Positions 33,554-45,412 of a stretch of 64,000 bases of DNA are shown in pieces (the first letter of the stretch is position 1; every line of letters starts with the position of its first letter). The stretch is from the NCBI GenBank assembly GCA_012861695.1, contig JAAOOA010000066.1, positions 2,678,919-2,742,918 on the forward strand, in the 5' to 3' direction. The notes beneath the pieces were generated by a model. It was not told the origin of the DNA, did no database searches, and saw only the letters and a program-made list of their open reading frames with translations. This DNA is from Trematomus loennbergii. Its lineage: Eukaryota; Chordata; Actinopteri; Perciformes; Nototheniidae. The translations under genes and the position numbers were made by a program.

Positions 33554-34737
33554 CACTAGATGATCATCAGCAATTTGTAATGTGTCATTTCTATATGATA
33601 ATGAGCAACAATCTGCTTGCCTTTCCTTTTTGTTGTTGGCAATAAACGCCACGCAGTTGCTTGCATTGTCTTTGCAGAATTCACTGCACTACAATATGTT
33701 TTGCTGGGTCAGCTTGAAACGGTTAATATTAATTAATTTAGAATACAATGCACTGTATGAATATAAACATTGGGGAAGGCAAATGTGATGCATTTGATTT
33801 GAATATATTTCAATATTATTGCAATACAATCTCATAAATCCTTATTTTTGTGGGATTTAGGCGTTTTGGGCATGAAGGGGTTAATACTGTATCTGAAAAT
33901 GCTAAAAGGTTATCAGTGGGCACCCTCCTGTACTCCTATTGAATACACATTGGAGAAAGTAAATTGGGGGCATTTGATTTGAGTATTTTGCATGAAATCT
34001 CATAAATCCTTATTTTTCTGGGATTTTGGCGTTTTGGCCATGAAGGGGTTAATATCCAAAAACGCTCAAGGGATATCACCCGGCACCCTCCTGTATTTTG
34101 AAGAGGTACCTCCAAGCTACAAGAAACAGCAGAAAAAAAAACTTTATCACACGAAACAAGGTTCATCCAAAAATCAGGCTTTGGCTCCCGGACTAATAAT
34201 AATCAAAATACATTTTGTGTAAAGCAATCATATTTGTCCACATGCAGTTGATGCAGTTTTAAAAACTAGAAACATGTCCCTTTAAGGTACCTATAGAACA
34301 GATAATAAAATGTACGATTCATTAGCGTTTTAGTCACAAGTTACCTATCATGCGATTAAATGCGATTAACATTTTGAATCAATTGACAATGGTGCATAAA
34401 TGTTGCTTCATAACCAAAGGTTGCTTCTGTATGAACAATCTGGCAGCACTGCTCACTAGCTCGGCTAAGTTTCCTGCTGGCTAACATGTACGGAACGAAC
34501 AATAATAATGGATGTATTTCTAACCAAACAAACCAAATGGACCCAAATGGACCCAAATGATCACAAACCAGATGGAGGAAGTACATAACAGATTACAGGT
34601 GATCAGAGTTAAAAAAGAAAGAAAGGTATGAGCCATGCAAGATGCCACAAAATGCATCAAATTAACCTATGGATATAATAACTTTGAATAATGGCTCATG
34701 AGAGTAATGCACAGTTAAGAGCTTACCAAATAATGTA
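33554..34737. other. 3' region of the CXC gene and tandem repeat
   Basis: AATAAA at about 33641 may be the old poly(A) signal. A ~180-bp unit is repeated at 33789-33885 and 33970-34060 (shared CTCATAAATCCTTATTTTT and GAAGGGGTTAATA). Nothing else is recognised. Confidence 0.45.
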
Positions 34738-34905
34738 CTGTAGACCAGGGGTTCCCAACCTTTATTGTGCCAAGGACCGGTAGATACATTAAAAAAAATC
34801 GCGGACCGGTTGTCAATTTGAACTGATTTTAATATTTACTCACCACCAGGAGGTAGCAACAGAGGCTAATTGTATGTAACAGCCTGAACAAATACTAGAA
34901 CAATA

Positions 34906-36037
34906 GAGTGGCGAAGTCCCTCCCCTTCCGGTGGACCTCCATGGGACCTTATTTCGGAAAAATGATGTATTGAAGTCAATGGAGAGAGAAAGATTATCTT
35001 TCGATCCCGTTTGAATTGTGTCACGAATTACACATATGTTGTTTGTCAATTTAAAAGATAATTTTGCAAGTCAAAAAAAAAAATGTGTCGTAAAACTGTG
35101 AAGTAACACATTTGTTTGTGTGAAACGCTCAATGAACTACATCTCTGGTGAACAACACACGTCACCAAGATGGCCGTCACTACTGTCTTGTCAACACAAC
35201 GACCCTCACTATCACCACAATGAAACACGTCCTGAAGAATGTCATGCAAAGCTGCCTGCCTGCCTTCCTTTGATTCTCTCTGAACTGCCTGGTCGTTTTA
35301 ATGTTTAATGTCAACCATTTGTGCAGATAGCATGAAGTAGAGAAGATTGCCGATGCTAACGTTAGCGTTAGCATTTCTCCCCCGGGCTTAAATGGTGTAT
35401 TATAGAATGATCACACCGGTGACAGTACTATTCAAAGGGTTCACGAAATATGACTACTACTCTTACTGTTTAACATTTTGGGTTACTTAATGTTACTTCA
35501 TGTTAAGGCTAATAACAATGACAAGGCTGTAATGCTAACTAACGTGCTAGCTACTAGCTAGGTAGCTAACTTGATCCACACACTCCTCTTTCATCAGACG
35601 GGAAGCGAAAACGAGCAAGACCCATTGCTGGTATAATAACAACCTGGTACTAAGCACACAGGCATCTTGTGAAAGTTATCTTATCTTAGCCAGCGCCATA
35701 TAGATAGATTCTATCTATATGGCGCTGATCGTATATATACGGTATTATACGTATATCGTAGTGTCTCAATTGTGACATCACTTACGCGACTCTGGGATTT
35801 GTAGTCTTTCTAGTTGCGTATTTTTCATAGTCTTATATTTCAACAGTTTTACGACAAACTGTGACTTTTTTTACATAGAAATGATTTTTTAAGATTGACA
35901 AACATCATATGTGTAATTCATGGCACAATTCAAACGGGATCGAAAGATAAGTTTTCTCTCCCCATTGACTTCAATGCATCATTTTTCCGAAATAAGGTCC
36001 CATTACCCGGAAGTAAGTGGGCGTGACTTCGCCACTC
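34906..36037. mobile_element. Nested element with ~190-bp inverted repeats, TA flanked
   Basis: The left arm from GAGTGGCGAAGTC and right arm ending GACTTCGCCACTC match over about 190 bp (for example GGGACCTTATTTCGGAAAA in both). TA lies at 34904-34905 and 36038-36039. Long inverted repeats with TA fit a Tc1/mariner-type or fold-back MITE. The 750-bp centre is non-coding. Confidence 0.75.
35691..35727. repeat. Perfect 37-bp palindrome
   Basis: CAGCGCCATATAGATAGA at 35691-35708 is exactly complementary to 35710-35727, with a single spacer base. It lies near the middle of the nested TIR element. Confidence 0.9.
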
Positions 36038-36260
36038 TATATGCATCCAAAACATATTAACAAAGTTTAAAAAATAACCGGTGTTGTTTTTTGGTGTTGG
36101 TTTTTCGGAAAACCAAAAAACCGACGTTATTCAGTTTTTAAACCAAAACGGGAAAACAGATAAATCAACGTTTTGGTTTTGTTTGTATGATTTACGGATA
36201 ATCCAGTGAATGCTGGGAAAACGAGGAGAAGGCGCATTATGAAGGAGATGTCCGGTCGCC

Positions 36261-36390
<130 letters not shown>

Positions 36391-37589
36391 ACTGGCATTT
36401 GTTTTCAGAAGATATTATGATAGTGTCGTTCGTTCCAGTGCACTCCCGACAGCATAGCACTACATCGAGATTAAGATTAAACTAATTTATTTTGGGAACA
36501 GCCGCATATATGCCGGTGTCGGACAGACACAAACACACCGAACACACAGAGCTGAGCTGAGCAGAGCACATACACACACACATCATGCGCCTTGGTGACT
36601 GACTGGACATCTCCTTCATAAAACTAATAAAAGGGGGAGTAATCGGGCAGGTCGATGTGTGTAGATGTGTGTGTGGTTAACACGTAGCAGCCTGCAGTCA
36701 CTCTACTGTTCTGATTAAGTGAAGGCGGTGCGTAAAAAGGCACAGCTCTTTACCGAGTACGTCCCGCTGCCTCCTGATGCTGCAGCCATTTCATGAAGTG
36801 AAGGAGGGTTTCCTTCTATAAAACAGCTGCGGGCAGCAGATACCGTGAGAGTCCCGGACATTAATTCATAGATCAAGGCAGACTGGTTTACTCTCCTGTT
36901 TTGCCAATCCGGTGCTTAAACAAATAGCTCCTCTAGTCCGAGTTTGAAATATATCTCAAATAATGTATGCACCACCATTTCCCCACATAAACATAACAGT
37001 CTGCAATCAAACGGTTGTCTCCTGTGCGCTCCTCTTCCTACTTGGCGCACCGGTAACATGCTCGTGCGCACAAGAGGCTGAGACCTAGGCTGAGCCGCCG
37101 AATCCCTCGGAACATCATAAAAGCCATTTTCAACGTTTTCTGGTGAAAGATTAACTAGCTACTGGATGGAATAATATGACTGGTGGCATAGGTGCGAAAA
37201 TTAAACACTTTTTGAAAAAAATATTATGATAAAATTTTTATATATTTATAATTCTGCAAATATTACGATAAACTCACAGCTATTTCGCGGCCCGGCAGTA
37301 ACACCTCCGCGGACCGGTACCGGGGGTTGGGAACCCCTGCTGTAGACAACACATTAATACTCTAACATGTTACCATTTTAATTGGCTTTAAAACAACACT
37401 GTAAAATAATAAATTCAGCAGAAGAGGTAATGTTAATATAACCCTTTCCCATAAAAAAATTCTATTTAACGGTAGCTCAGAACGGTAGCGTTACGTGATG
37501 CAGAGTAGATGTATTATTAGATTTTACTTGATAGTAAACAGTCTGCTGGCAATGACATACAGTACTTAGTATGCTATATTAATCACAAT

Positions 37590-37860
37590 CTGGCTCTTAA
37601 GCCCCAAGCCTGTTTTTCAGGTCTCAGGCTCGAAAATGACATTCCCAGAACAAATAACTATATCTTCACTTCTAAAAAGGGGTAAATTAATCATCCTTTT
37701 TCTCAAAGCAATGATAAACCTGTGAGTTGGATGTAGAAAAGTCAGAATCAATATAGCATTTTTTTATTTTAAAGTAAATTCAGATTGAACATAGTAAAAA
37801 AATGTAAATTATAGTGTCCGTCCAAAAAAACCCATTACTTATAGTGAAAGTTGTTATAGC
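37590..37860 (+). mobile_element. TTAA-target family 2, left-end fragment
   Basis: From CTTAAGCCCCAAGCCTG the sequence follows the 27989 copy (AGGTCTCAG.CTCGAAAATGACATTCCCAG) to about 37855, then diverges. It lacks the nested family 1 insertion and therefore shows that insertion's empty TTAA at 37769-37772. Confidence 0.75.
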
Positions 37861-40225
37861 TTTAGTTATAGCTAAGTTGTGTGTTGTCTGGTTTTGCCTT
37901 CGCTTCCCTGAGTTTTGGAAGTAGAAGGATGATACTTATACCATTGGAATCTGTGGAATCTCAACTTTAATATGATATCCTGTTTGTGCAGAACCGATGA
38001 AGTATAACATATTTCTACCGTGAGTTCTGTGCTAAGTGCGTTCGCTTAGTGCTAATTCAGAGGCTTGGTATTACCCTTGTTTTTCGAGTGACACTGAAAC
38101 AATAGTTCTGACAGTTTTCAGCATGAAAAAGCATTGAAGAGCCCCGAGCAGAGTGCCAGACAGATGGCATAAAACATTTTGTAACACTGCTGAAGGCACT
38201 GACACTGCACCTGTGAACACATGCATTGGTATTATCCAGGATTTTTGTTAACCTCTACAATGCAAACGAACCAGATGAATCGCCTACTAAAACGGAACTC
38301 TAAAGTAGAGTTTGGCACTGAAGCTCTATTTCTTAAGTAGTAGAGTTTGGCACTGAAGCTCTATTTGTTATGACATGCTCCTGTTGCGGTTATAGACCAT
38401 TTTTTTTATTAAATGAAAATGTATGTAATTAAATGCGGGACAAAAGAGACAAAGACATTGGGTTTGAGATGCAACCAAGATAAAAAGCTTTACGAATTCT
38501 CTCTGAACCCCATGATCTTTTGGAAACGTCATTCGGAAAAGACATAGAACCTAATGTTTGTGACAATTCTACTATAGCCAGTGTTTAAGATTCAAAATGT
38601 TTTATTTAGCATAAAGTCATAGCGCACCAAAAACTTAAAATACACTGATTGCATGTTGCTCAGGTGTGATGGGACTGGGGAGGGGGAAGGGATGGATATG
38701 TATATGTGTGGTGTATGATGGTTGATTTTGGTCATAGAAAATCGAATACAAATATTTCTGAGCAAAAAAATACCACGATTGGTATTTGTATTAGTAACAG
38801 AATGTGTGTCAGTGACTTACAGCTTTATTAATTACTTTATTGAAAACAAAATGCATTTTTGTCAACTTACTGTACAGCACAGTCTTTGCTGCAACACTAT
38901 CACAAATAGTATTATCATAAAGTCTCCTTTTTGAGGGGGTCCAATCTTAGTGTTACTGGGGCAACGGCCCCTGTTGGCCCCCCTTGTAATGCCCATTAAG
39001 TGCTCTTAGTGCAAACTCGTCAGGGAGTTTAACCACATCAACCTGGTGCTCAGTCTGCTGGGCAAGAAACAGAAGAAGCTTGGTTATGTTCAATATACTA
39101 CTAAACATACTTTATATTTTCCCTATTAAACTATTATTTTCACAAAACATTTTTTTTCATACAGTATTTTCTTCTTCTTTCAAAGAAACATCCAAAATAC
39201 CAAATTAGGTTTTCATTTGAAAAATGTTATCTTTAAATTAAAAAAAGGTAACATTAGATGAGGCCCAGCTGTCCCGGGGACTGCAATCCACCTACATTTA
39301 TTAGGTATAGCAGTAATATTAATATCACACATTGATATCAATTGTTTAACACCTTATATGTCAGAATATATTAATAGGTTTGGATTTATTGTGTCTCTCA
39401 CTGTGTGATCAGTATAAAACCTTTCATGTTATTTCTGTGGTTGGAGTGCCCACATTTAGACTTTATGACAGTAGGAGATACGGTTGGCATTTATTTAGGG
39501 CACACAGTGTGTGTATTGTGTATTAATATGAATAATGAACACAAAAGTAATAATTAAATAATTAAAATTGGAGCAAACACAATGAAAATAAGCCTTACAG
39601 TAGGTATCATTTTGTTTACATCCTCTTGGATTAAATCAAAAATAATTAATAAAGTAACTCATCCAACCAAGGTATCCTTAAAACAACTCCTGACATTTAC
39701 TTAAAAGAAATACATTAAAATACTACTACTAACAATGCCTTTTTTCCATACAATGCTAAACTTATTGCTTCGTGTTCATTTGCAATGTGAGGTTTAGACT
39801 CAGTGAAATGGAAAGCGACTCAAACTTAAAGCAGTCAAACAGTCAAGTCTAAAATGTTGTGGATTTGGGCACATCTGCATCACCTGTGTGTGTTGAAGTT
39901 GCAGAAAGTAAATTTGGACGGTATGTGCCAAATTAATTCATGTGAATCCAGATAACATTTCCTGTATTTGTTTAAACACAGGAAGTGCCCCAACGACAAT
40001 CACAGGAAGTATAGTGAGACACTCCTCCACCCACTGAGGACACACAGGCAGCTACTTCAAAGAAGTCTCCGTATGGACTCTTCCATTATATATATTTAGT
40101 TAAATTACAAGAACCTCCATTTTTTGCTCCTTTCTATTTCTAACCCACTACATGCTGGAAGGCAATTTTGTACTAATTACTCACAAGTTTCTGACAGCTT
40201 TGGTTACTAGTTACTTTACAGACTG
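37861..40225. other. Long spacer, one exon-like segment
   Basis: No transposon ends are recognised. At 39010-39082 a segment after a CTCTTAG acceptor-like site encodes CKLVREFNHINLVLSLLGKK and is followed by GTTATG; see findings. Otherwise the stretch is AT-rich without coding signal. Confidence 0.4.
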
Positions 40226-40620
40226 AAATTAAATTAAATTAAATTCAAAACCTTTATTTATCCAAGTGAAATCCCATTGAGATCATTGATCTCTTTTTCA
40301 AGGGAGACCTGCAGCAGTAGGTTCCACATGAAGACATACAAACATAAACAACAGAACAACAAAAGGACATCATACAGCAAAAATTACAGGGATTACAATT
40401 ACATATCTATCCACATGTACAGGTACCAACAGCATCTGATTGTGTAGCATCCAACCGAGCTTTAAAAACATGTAGTGGTACCAGATTGGTAATTTTCCCT
40501 TCTTTTTGCAGACTGTTCCAAGTTAGTGGAGCTGCACATCTAAAAGTTTTCTTCCCTAAGACAGTCCTAGCACTTGGCACATTTAATAAAACCACAGCAT
40601 GCAATCTCAGGCAATAACTA
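40226..40620 (-). repeat. L2-type LINE 3' end, 5' truncated
   Basis: The minus strand encodes VPSARTVLGKKTF, CAAPLTWNSLQKEG and HVFKARLD in the same order as the C-terminus of the LINE at 21830-24957. It continues into the shared AAAAAGAGATCAATGATCTC block and ends in a TTTAA pentamer tail at 40226-40245. Confidence 0.85.
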
Positions 40621-40853
40621 CTTTCAATTCGCAGAGAGAAATTAATAGCTAAAATAAAATACAGATATTACACTGTTATTACACCCATTGTTCAAACATT
40701 CTGCACAGTTATCACTATCATATTAAAACATTTTCACAACCATATTATACCTTTTTGCCTGATAATCTGTATTATTGTTTGAGTAAAGGCCTGAAAACAT
40801 AAATATATCTGTTGGATTGTTGAAATAAAAGATAGAATAAAATGTATAATTAC

Positions 40854-41911
40854 TAGGGATGGGTACCGAGCCCCGGTATTAAACGGGCCCCGGGGCTGAA
40901 TTATTAAAGACCGTGGTACCGTTAAGCTCCGACGTTATCGGTCTTTTTATCGGTACTGGAGACATCTAAAAAATATGTCATGTGTATTATTGCTACACAA
41001 ACATTATATTGCAGTTTTAGTGTCGCCAACTCCGTTTCCAACATGCAAAAAGACTGCAAAATGCGTCATTTTTTGTATTTTCGATCTCTCCAATCCAGAC
41101 GAGAGATCTCTCTCCCCCGTCTGTGTGCGAGGGGGCGGGGCAGTTTACACACACGCAGCTGCTACATGCAGCAACACACACACACGGAGGAGATGGCGGA
41201 GAGAACGCGTTCCGAGGTGTGGTTAAACTTTACCCGTCTCGCTCGTTGCCTAAAGTGCAATAAGAGTTTAGCATGTCAGGGCGGTAACACGAGCAATTTG
41301 TCTAAACATTTAGCAAAAGTGCTCCACATTCAGACGGAGGAATGCACCGGTTTGACTGTCTTTCTCGTAGCTCTGTTGCCCCGTCCACGAGTAACGTTTC
41401 CACGTCAGGTGTTATGTATGCTAGCAGCAACACACGGAGCTAACTCAATGATACAAACATGGGTTGATGATTAGAGGTAACTGAGTTATTTAGTTTGTTA
41501 AAGTTTCAGCCATTCTGTTCACAGTTCTGTCATCACATTATTTAATACCATTTAATACCGTTAAAACGTTGTTGTTTCTTTTGATGTGAAATATTATGTA
41601 TTTAATTTAAATAAAAAGCAATGTTAGTTTTGTTCACAATTTGTTTATTTTCATTTTTCATTTATCGTTTATTTGAATAGGGACAATGCACATTAATGAA
41701 CACTTTAGACAAATAATGCTTCAAGTGTAAATATGCCGGATTTTAGCTTTGAGCTAATTTCCATTCGTAGTCCCTGATATACAACATATAGTTCGTTTAC
41801 CTCATTTTTCTCTCCAAAAGAACCGATAAGAGTACCGTTAAAAGACCGGACCGATAAGCGGTATCGATAAAAGTAGTAGTACCGTTAAAACCTTAACGAT
41901 ACCCATCCCTA
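40854..41911 (+). mobile_element. hAT element with BED-finger exon, internally deleted
   Basis: Termini TAGGGATGGGTACCG and CGATACCCATCCCTA are flanked by the perfect 8-bp duplication ATAATTAC (40846-40853 and 41912-41919). It keeps a BED zinc-finger coding segment near 41194-41345 but no transposase core, as in deletion-derived non-autonomous elements. Confidence 0.88.
41193..41350 (+). pseudogene. BED zinc finger remnant
   Basis: From an ATG near 41193 the frame reads MAERTRSEVWLNFTRLA, then CLKCNKSLACQGGNTSNLSK, then HL and H. This is the full BED signature (aromatic VW..F, CxxC, then H…H), so DNA binding would be plausible if translated. The frame runs on to 41474 but lacks the hAT catalytic core. 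Confidence 0.65.
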
Positions 41912-41919
41912 ATAATTAC

Positions 41920-42757
41920 ACGCATATTACACTGTTATAACACCCATTGTTTACCCATACTGCAACCATATTGCACCAATATTACACCTCTATTACACCA
42001 ATATGAGATGCCAAGCACAAAACTGATGTAATCACAAAGATAGTGGCCTATTTTTGTCTCGCATGCAAGCAAGCTTTGTCTCTTTTGAAATGTAACCCGA
42101 ATTCACATGAAACAGAGTGTTTATCAACAGTAAGAGTTGATCTTCATTAGGGTCTTCCTTCCTGCAGCGTTCAGACTGTACGGCCCCTGGTAGACCCCCC
42201 ACACACAAAGACTTGAATACCCCTGATGTGCAATAACACTGTCTGTAAATACAACTTTGTGCAATATACTGTACATGCAAGTGCAACATAACCTCCTTCA
42301 ATTTCCCGTGTATTACCATGGTGTACATATCTGCTATTTTGTTATAGTTTATAACTTATTGTGTTATTATTATTATAACGTGTGCATACTACGTTTAAAA
42401 AAATTAAAGTTTTCCTCACTATCTGCACGATCTGCTGTTGTAATCATGTCAACTTCCCCGTTCCGGGAGAGAAACAGGATCTCTGATCTTAGATGAATCA
42501 TTTTGGAGATTGGAGCCGAGCGGCTGTGCAAACAAGCTTAATCATTTCTCACAGTTAGTAGAGTGATATAACTTTATACTGTTAATGATTAAGCTGCGTA
42601 GATCTAAGTGCTTTCAGTTTCTCAAAAAGCGGTGTAATGTTACTAACTTGTACTTTACTTGAGTGTTTTCATATTATGCTACTATATACTTTTACTCTAC
42701 TACATTTGTTGGCAAATGTTGTACTTTTTACACCACTACATTTATTTTACATATTAA
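41920..42757. other. No feature recognised
   Basis: AT-rich spacer between two mobile elements. No coding motif or repeat boundary is seen. Confidence 0.4.
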
Positions 42758-43183
42758 AGGGACCTATCATGCAAAATGCACTTTTGTACGTCTTTTATAT
42801 ATGAATATGTGTCCCCGGTGTGTCAGGGAACTCACCAAGTGTCAGAAAACACAACCCTCTCTCTTTTCCTCCATACCCAAATCTCTAAAAACGGGGCTGC
42901 AACGGATCTGATACAGATTTGAAATTGTTCTGACGTCAGAAACGGGAGCTCCGCCTATATGGGCAACTCTCCACCTATCAGGGGAATGGGGGGTTGGGCC
43001 ACGGCCACGGCCACGGCCATTGCCGCTCGAAAGCGCTGGAGACGCTGTAGTACATATGCCAGGCCTGTAAGTGGCGCTGTAGTCTGCCACAAAAGCAGCG
43101 AAGAAGACTTCTCTTGCAAAAACAGGGCTGGAAAAGAGCAAATAGAGCGAAATGAGGCATGGCTAAAATGACCCATACATTAA
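42758..43183. mobile_element. TTAA-target MITE family 1, right end lost
   Basis: The left terminus AGGGACCTATCATGCAAAA follows TTAA at 42754-42757. The body matches 4625-5100 with an expanded ACGGCC run at 43000-43018. The right inverted terminus is missing; the sequence stops after GGCATGGCTAAAATG, just before a TTAA at 43180-43183. Confidence 0.75.
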
Positions 43184-44189
43184 AATATATTATTATACGT
43201 TAAGCTAAACAATAGTGTATGAAGTGATTTAAATAAACCCCACCTTCACCAATGCAACATTGAAGTGATGAACACATTAATGCACAAATATTTTTTATAA
43301 AATAATTAAAATATATGGTTCTTAATTGTGCCATTCGACATAACGAGTACTTTTACTTAAAGTTCTTTCTTTTTCTGATAGGATAAACCTTTATTAATAT
43401 CTTTAGGGAAATGAAGGTGTCACAGCACTAAGAGCAATAAGAATGAAACTCAGTATAGGGCACACAAATGTGAAAGGAATAAAATAAGAATATAAATGTA
43501 GATAACATTTTCAGGTCAGTGACAACCCCTATTATTGATCCAATTATTTTCACAATAACCGCAGAACTTATATTACACTTACACTCCAGAATAAAACATG
43601 AACTTCAACAGCACAATAGAGAATCAGAGAAAAAGGGACTGATGATCACATATTGAAAACAATTTTCTATTTATCAGGTAAAGTGCTTGATAAATGACAC
43701 GAGTCAATAAATCCTTTATTTATAAAGCACCTGATTCTATTCTTTTGATGTGTTTGAAGTATATTAAGGCATTGTGGAACTCGCTGTAGCAATCTTAATC
43801 TTATTTTAGAGTATGAGAATAAACTTGGCAATGACATTTGGTGCACATTATCATTGAACGTTATGTCGAAGAGCTGATTTGAAAAATACATTGTCATTTT
43901 TGAATCAGGCACAATGAGTTACATTATACTGTATATATTTTTCCCTTTTTTTTTTTGTAAAGCCAATGATATCTTAAACTGGGTGATTCAGGTTTTAGAT
44001 ATAAGAAGAATAATGCATATTTATGTATAGCCTAAATGCCATAAGCTACAGCAAATCAAGCATGTTAAAACGTTCTATTTAAGAGACTGATATGTGACAA
44101 TGTACAGTTAAATGTTATGAGGATGTTTCGTGACCTCCTATATATATAATTCTCAAATTAGTACTACCAATGTAATGTGCTTGTCTGCT
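43184..44189. other. No gene recognised
   Basis: A possible LINE-tail remnant lies at about 43380-43440 (AAACCTTTATTAATATC…GGTGTCACAGCAC). The rest shows no coding motif. Confidence 0.4.
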
Positions 44190-44694
44190 CCATCATTCAC
44201 CAGTAGTTTTCCATTCACCTGTTAACCACACACACGTTTTTGCTCACTCTCTTTCTCTACTGCACCCATTAGTCACACTGCCAGTATGTAAACCCTCACC
44301 AGACACACACCCATTGCCAGATCGTACTTTGCCTTCATGCTAGTCTTTCACACGTTTGTTACCAGATTGCCTACCCGGTTCCGACCCTGCCTGTCTCTGA
44401 CCTGCCTGCTCCCTGATCCTGCCTGTCCTTGGACTATCCTGCCTTGCCTGCTCCCTGACCTTGCCTGTACCTACGTTGACCGCCTCGCCTGCTCCCTGAC
44501 CCTCTGCCCGGCCCTGACTCACCTTCTGCCTGCTGTCCTCTGGTTCGTTTGCCTGCACATCATCCGGCTGTTCCTGTTCTGCTGGTACAGTATCCCTCTG
44601 CTCTGGTATTATTACCAATAAAGTATATTACCAATACTCCTTGGTTTCTCGAGTGCTGCATTTGGGTCCTTCATAAGATTGTGACAGTGCTAAA
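44190..44694 (+). repeat. Possible solo LTR
   Basis: CT-rich CCTGCCTG repeats (44380-44530), an AATAAA at about 44616, a GCATTTGGGTCC block and a terminal GTGACA at 44682-44687 resemble the 3' half of fish Ty3-type LTRs. The left boundary and target duplication are not evident, so this is tentative. Confidence 0.35.
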
Positions 44695-45412
44695 TAAATT
44701 ATAGAAAACGTTTTTTTTTTTTACATTTGAGTTAGGTTTGGATAATTCATAGGCTCATGTAAATGTTTAAGTATGAGTGTGACACATTTTAAATTGAACA
44801 TTTATTAAATAAATTACAAATAAAAATACAAAATGAGATTACAGTGTAGAAAGAAATCAAATGCAGATGTTCAAAAGGGAACAAAAAGGACACTGAATGG
44901 CATGATGAAAAATAAAATGTGTGCTATGGGTATTATAATCCCAAATGCCCTTATTACTAATAATATTATTGCAAATAATATTTTACTTTCAAATACAGAT
45001 TTGAAAATAGTGGTATTTTTGAGAACCTATTTATCATTTGTAGATTGTTAATTTCACATTAACTGCTTTTGTTAACATTAAAAAATAAAATAACAAAAAA
45101 TGTGTCATATGTTGCCATCACTTGCCATTCGATCACATTTTTACTTATTCTGACTTCTGAGTGTGTAAATGTAATTCTTAGAGAAATAGTTTGGGTGTTA
45201 ATTTCAACCTGACAAGAAATATGGAAGATGTTAGACGACAAATGAGAAAGCTGAGATCCAATGAAGCATTGAAGTGTTATGGTCAATTCATTTCACCCGA
45301 TGCTGTTTTTTCTTAAACCTCTTTCCCATCTCTTAAATGCGTATACAAAATGATTGCAGGTCAAAATGGTTCTGCTTCCCATTTTCCTCACCAGAGCCCG
45401 AACACTGCAGCG
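44695..45412 (+). other. Upstream region of the calpain gene
   Basis: No TATA-type promoter is obvious. ATTGCAG at 45353-45359 preceded by a pyrimidine tract (45309-45332) looks like a splice acceptor, so the first coding exon may start at 45360 with a noncoding exon further left. Confidence 0.4.

Noticed and set aside
44337..44621. Two ~93-codon frames on opposite strands
   Set aside because: Low-complexity CCTGCC repeats of an LTR-like region.
45350..45412. Upstream ATG as calpain start
   Set aside because: The 21 extra codons look noncoding and overlap a likely splice acceptor; [14 protein letters not shown] is the more typical start.
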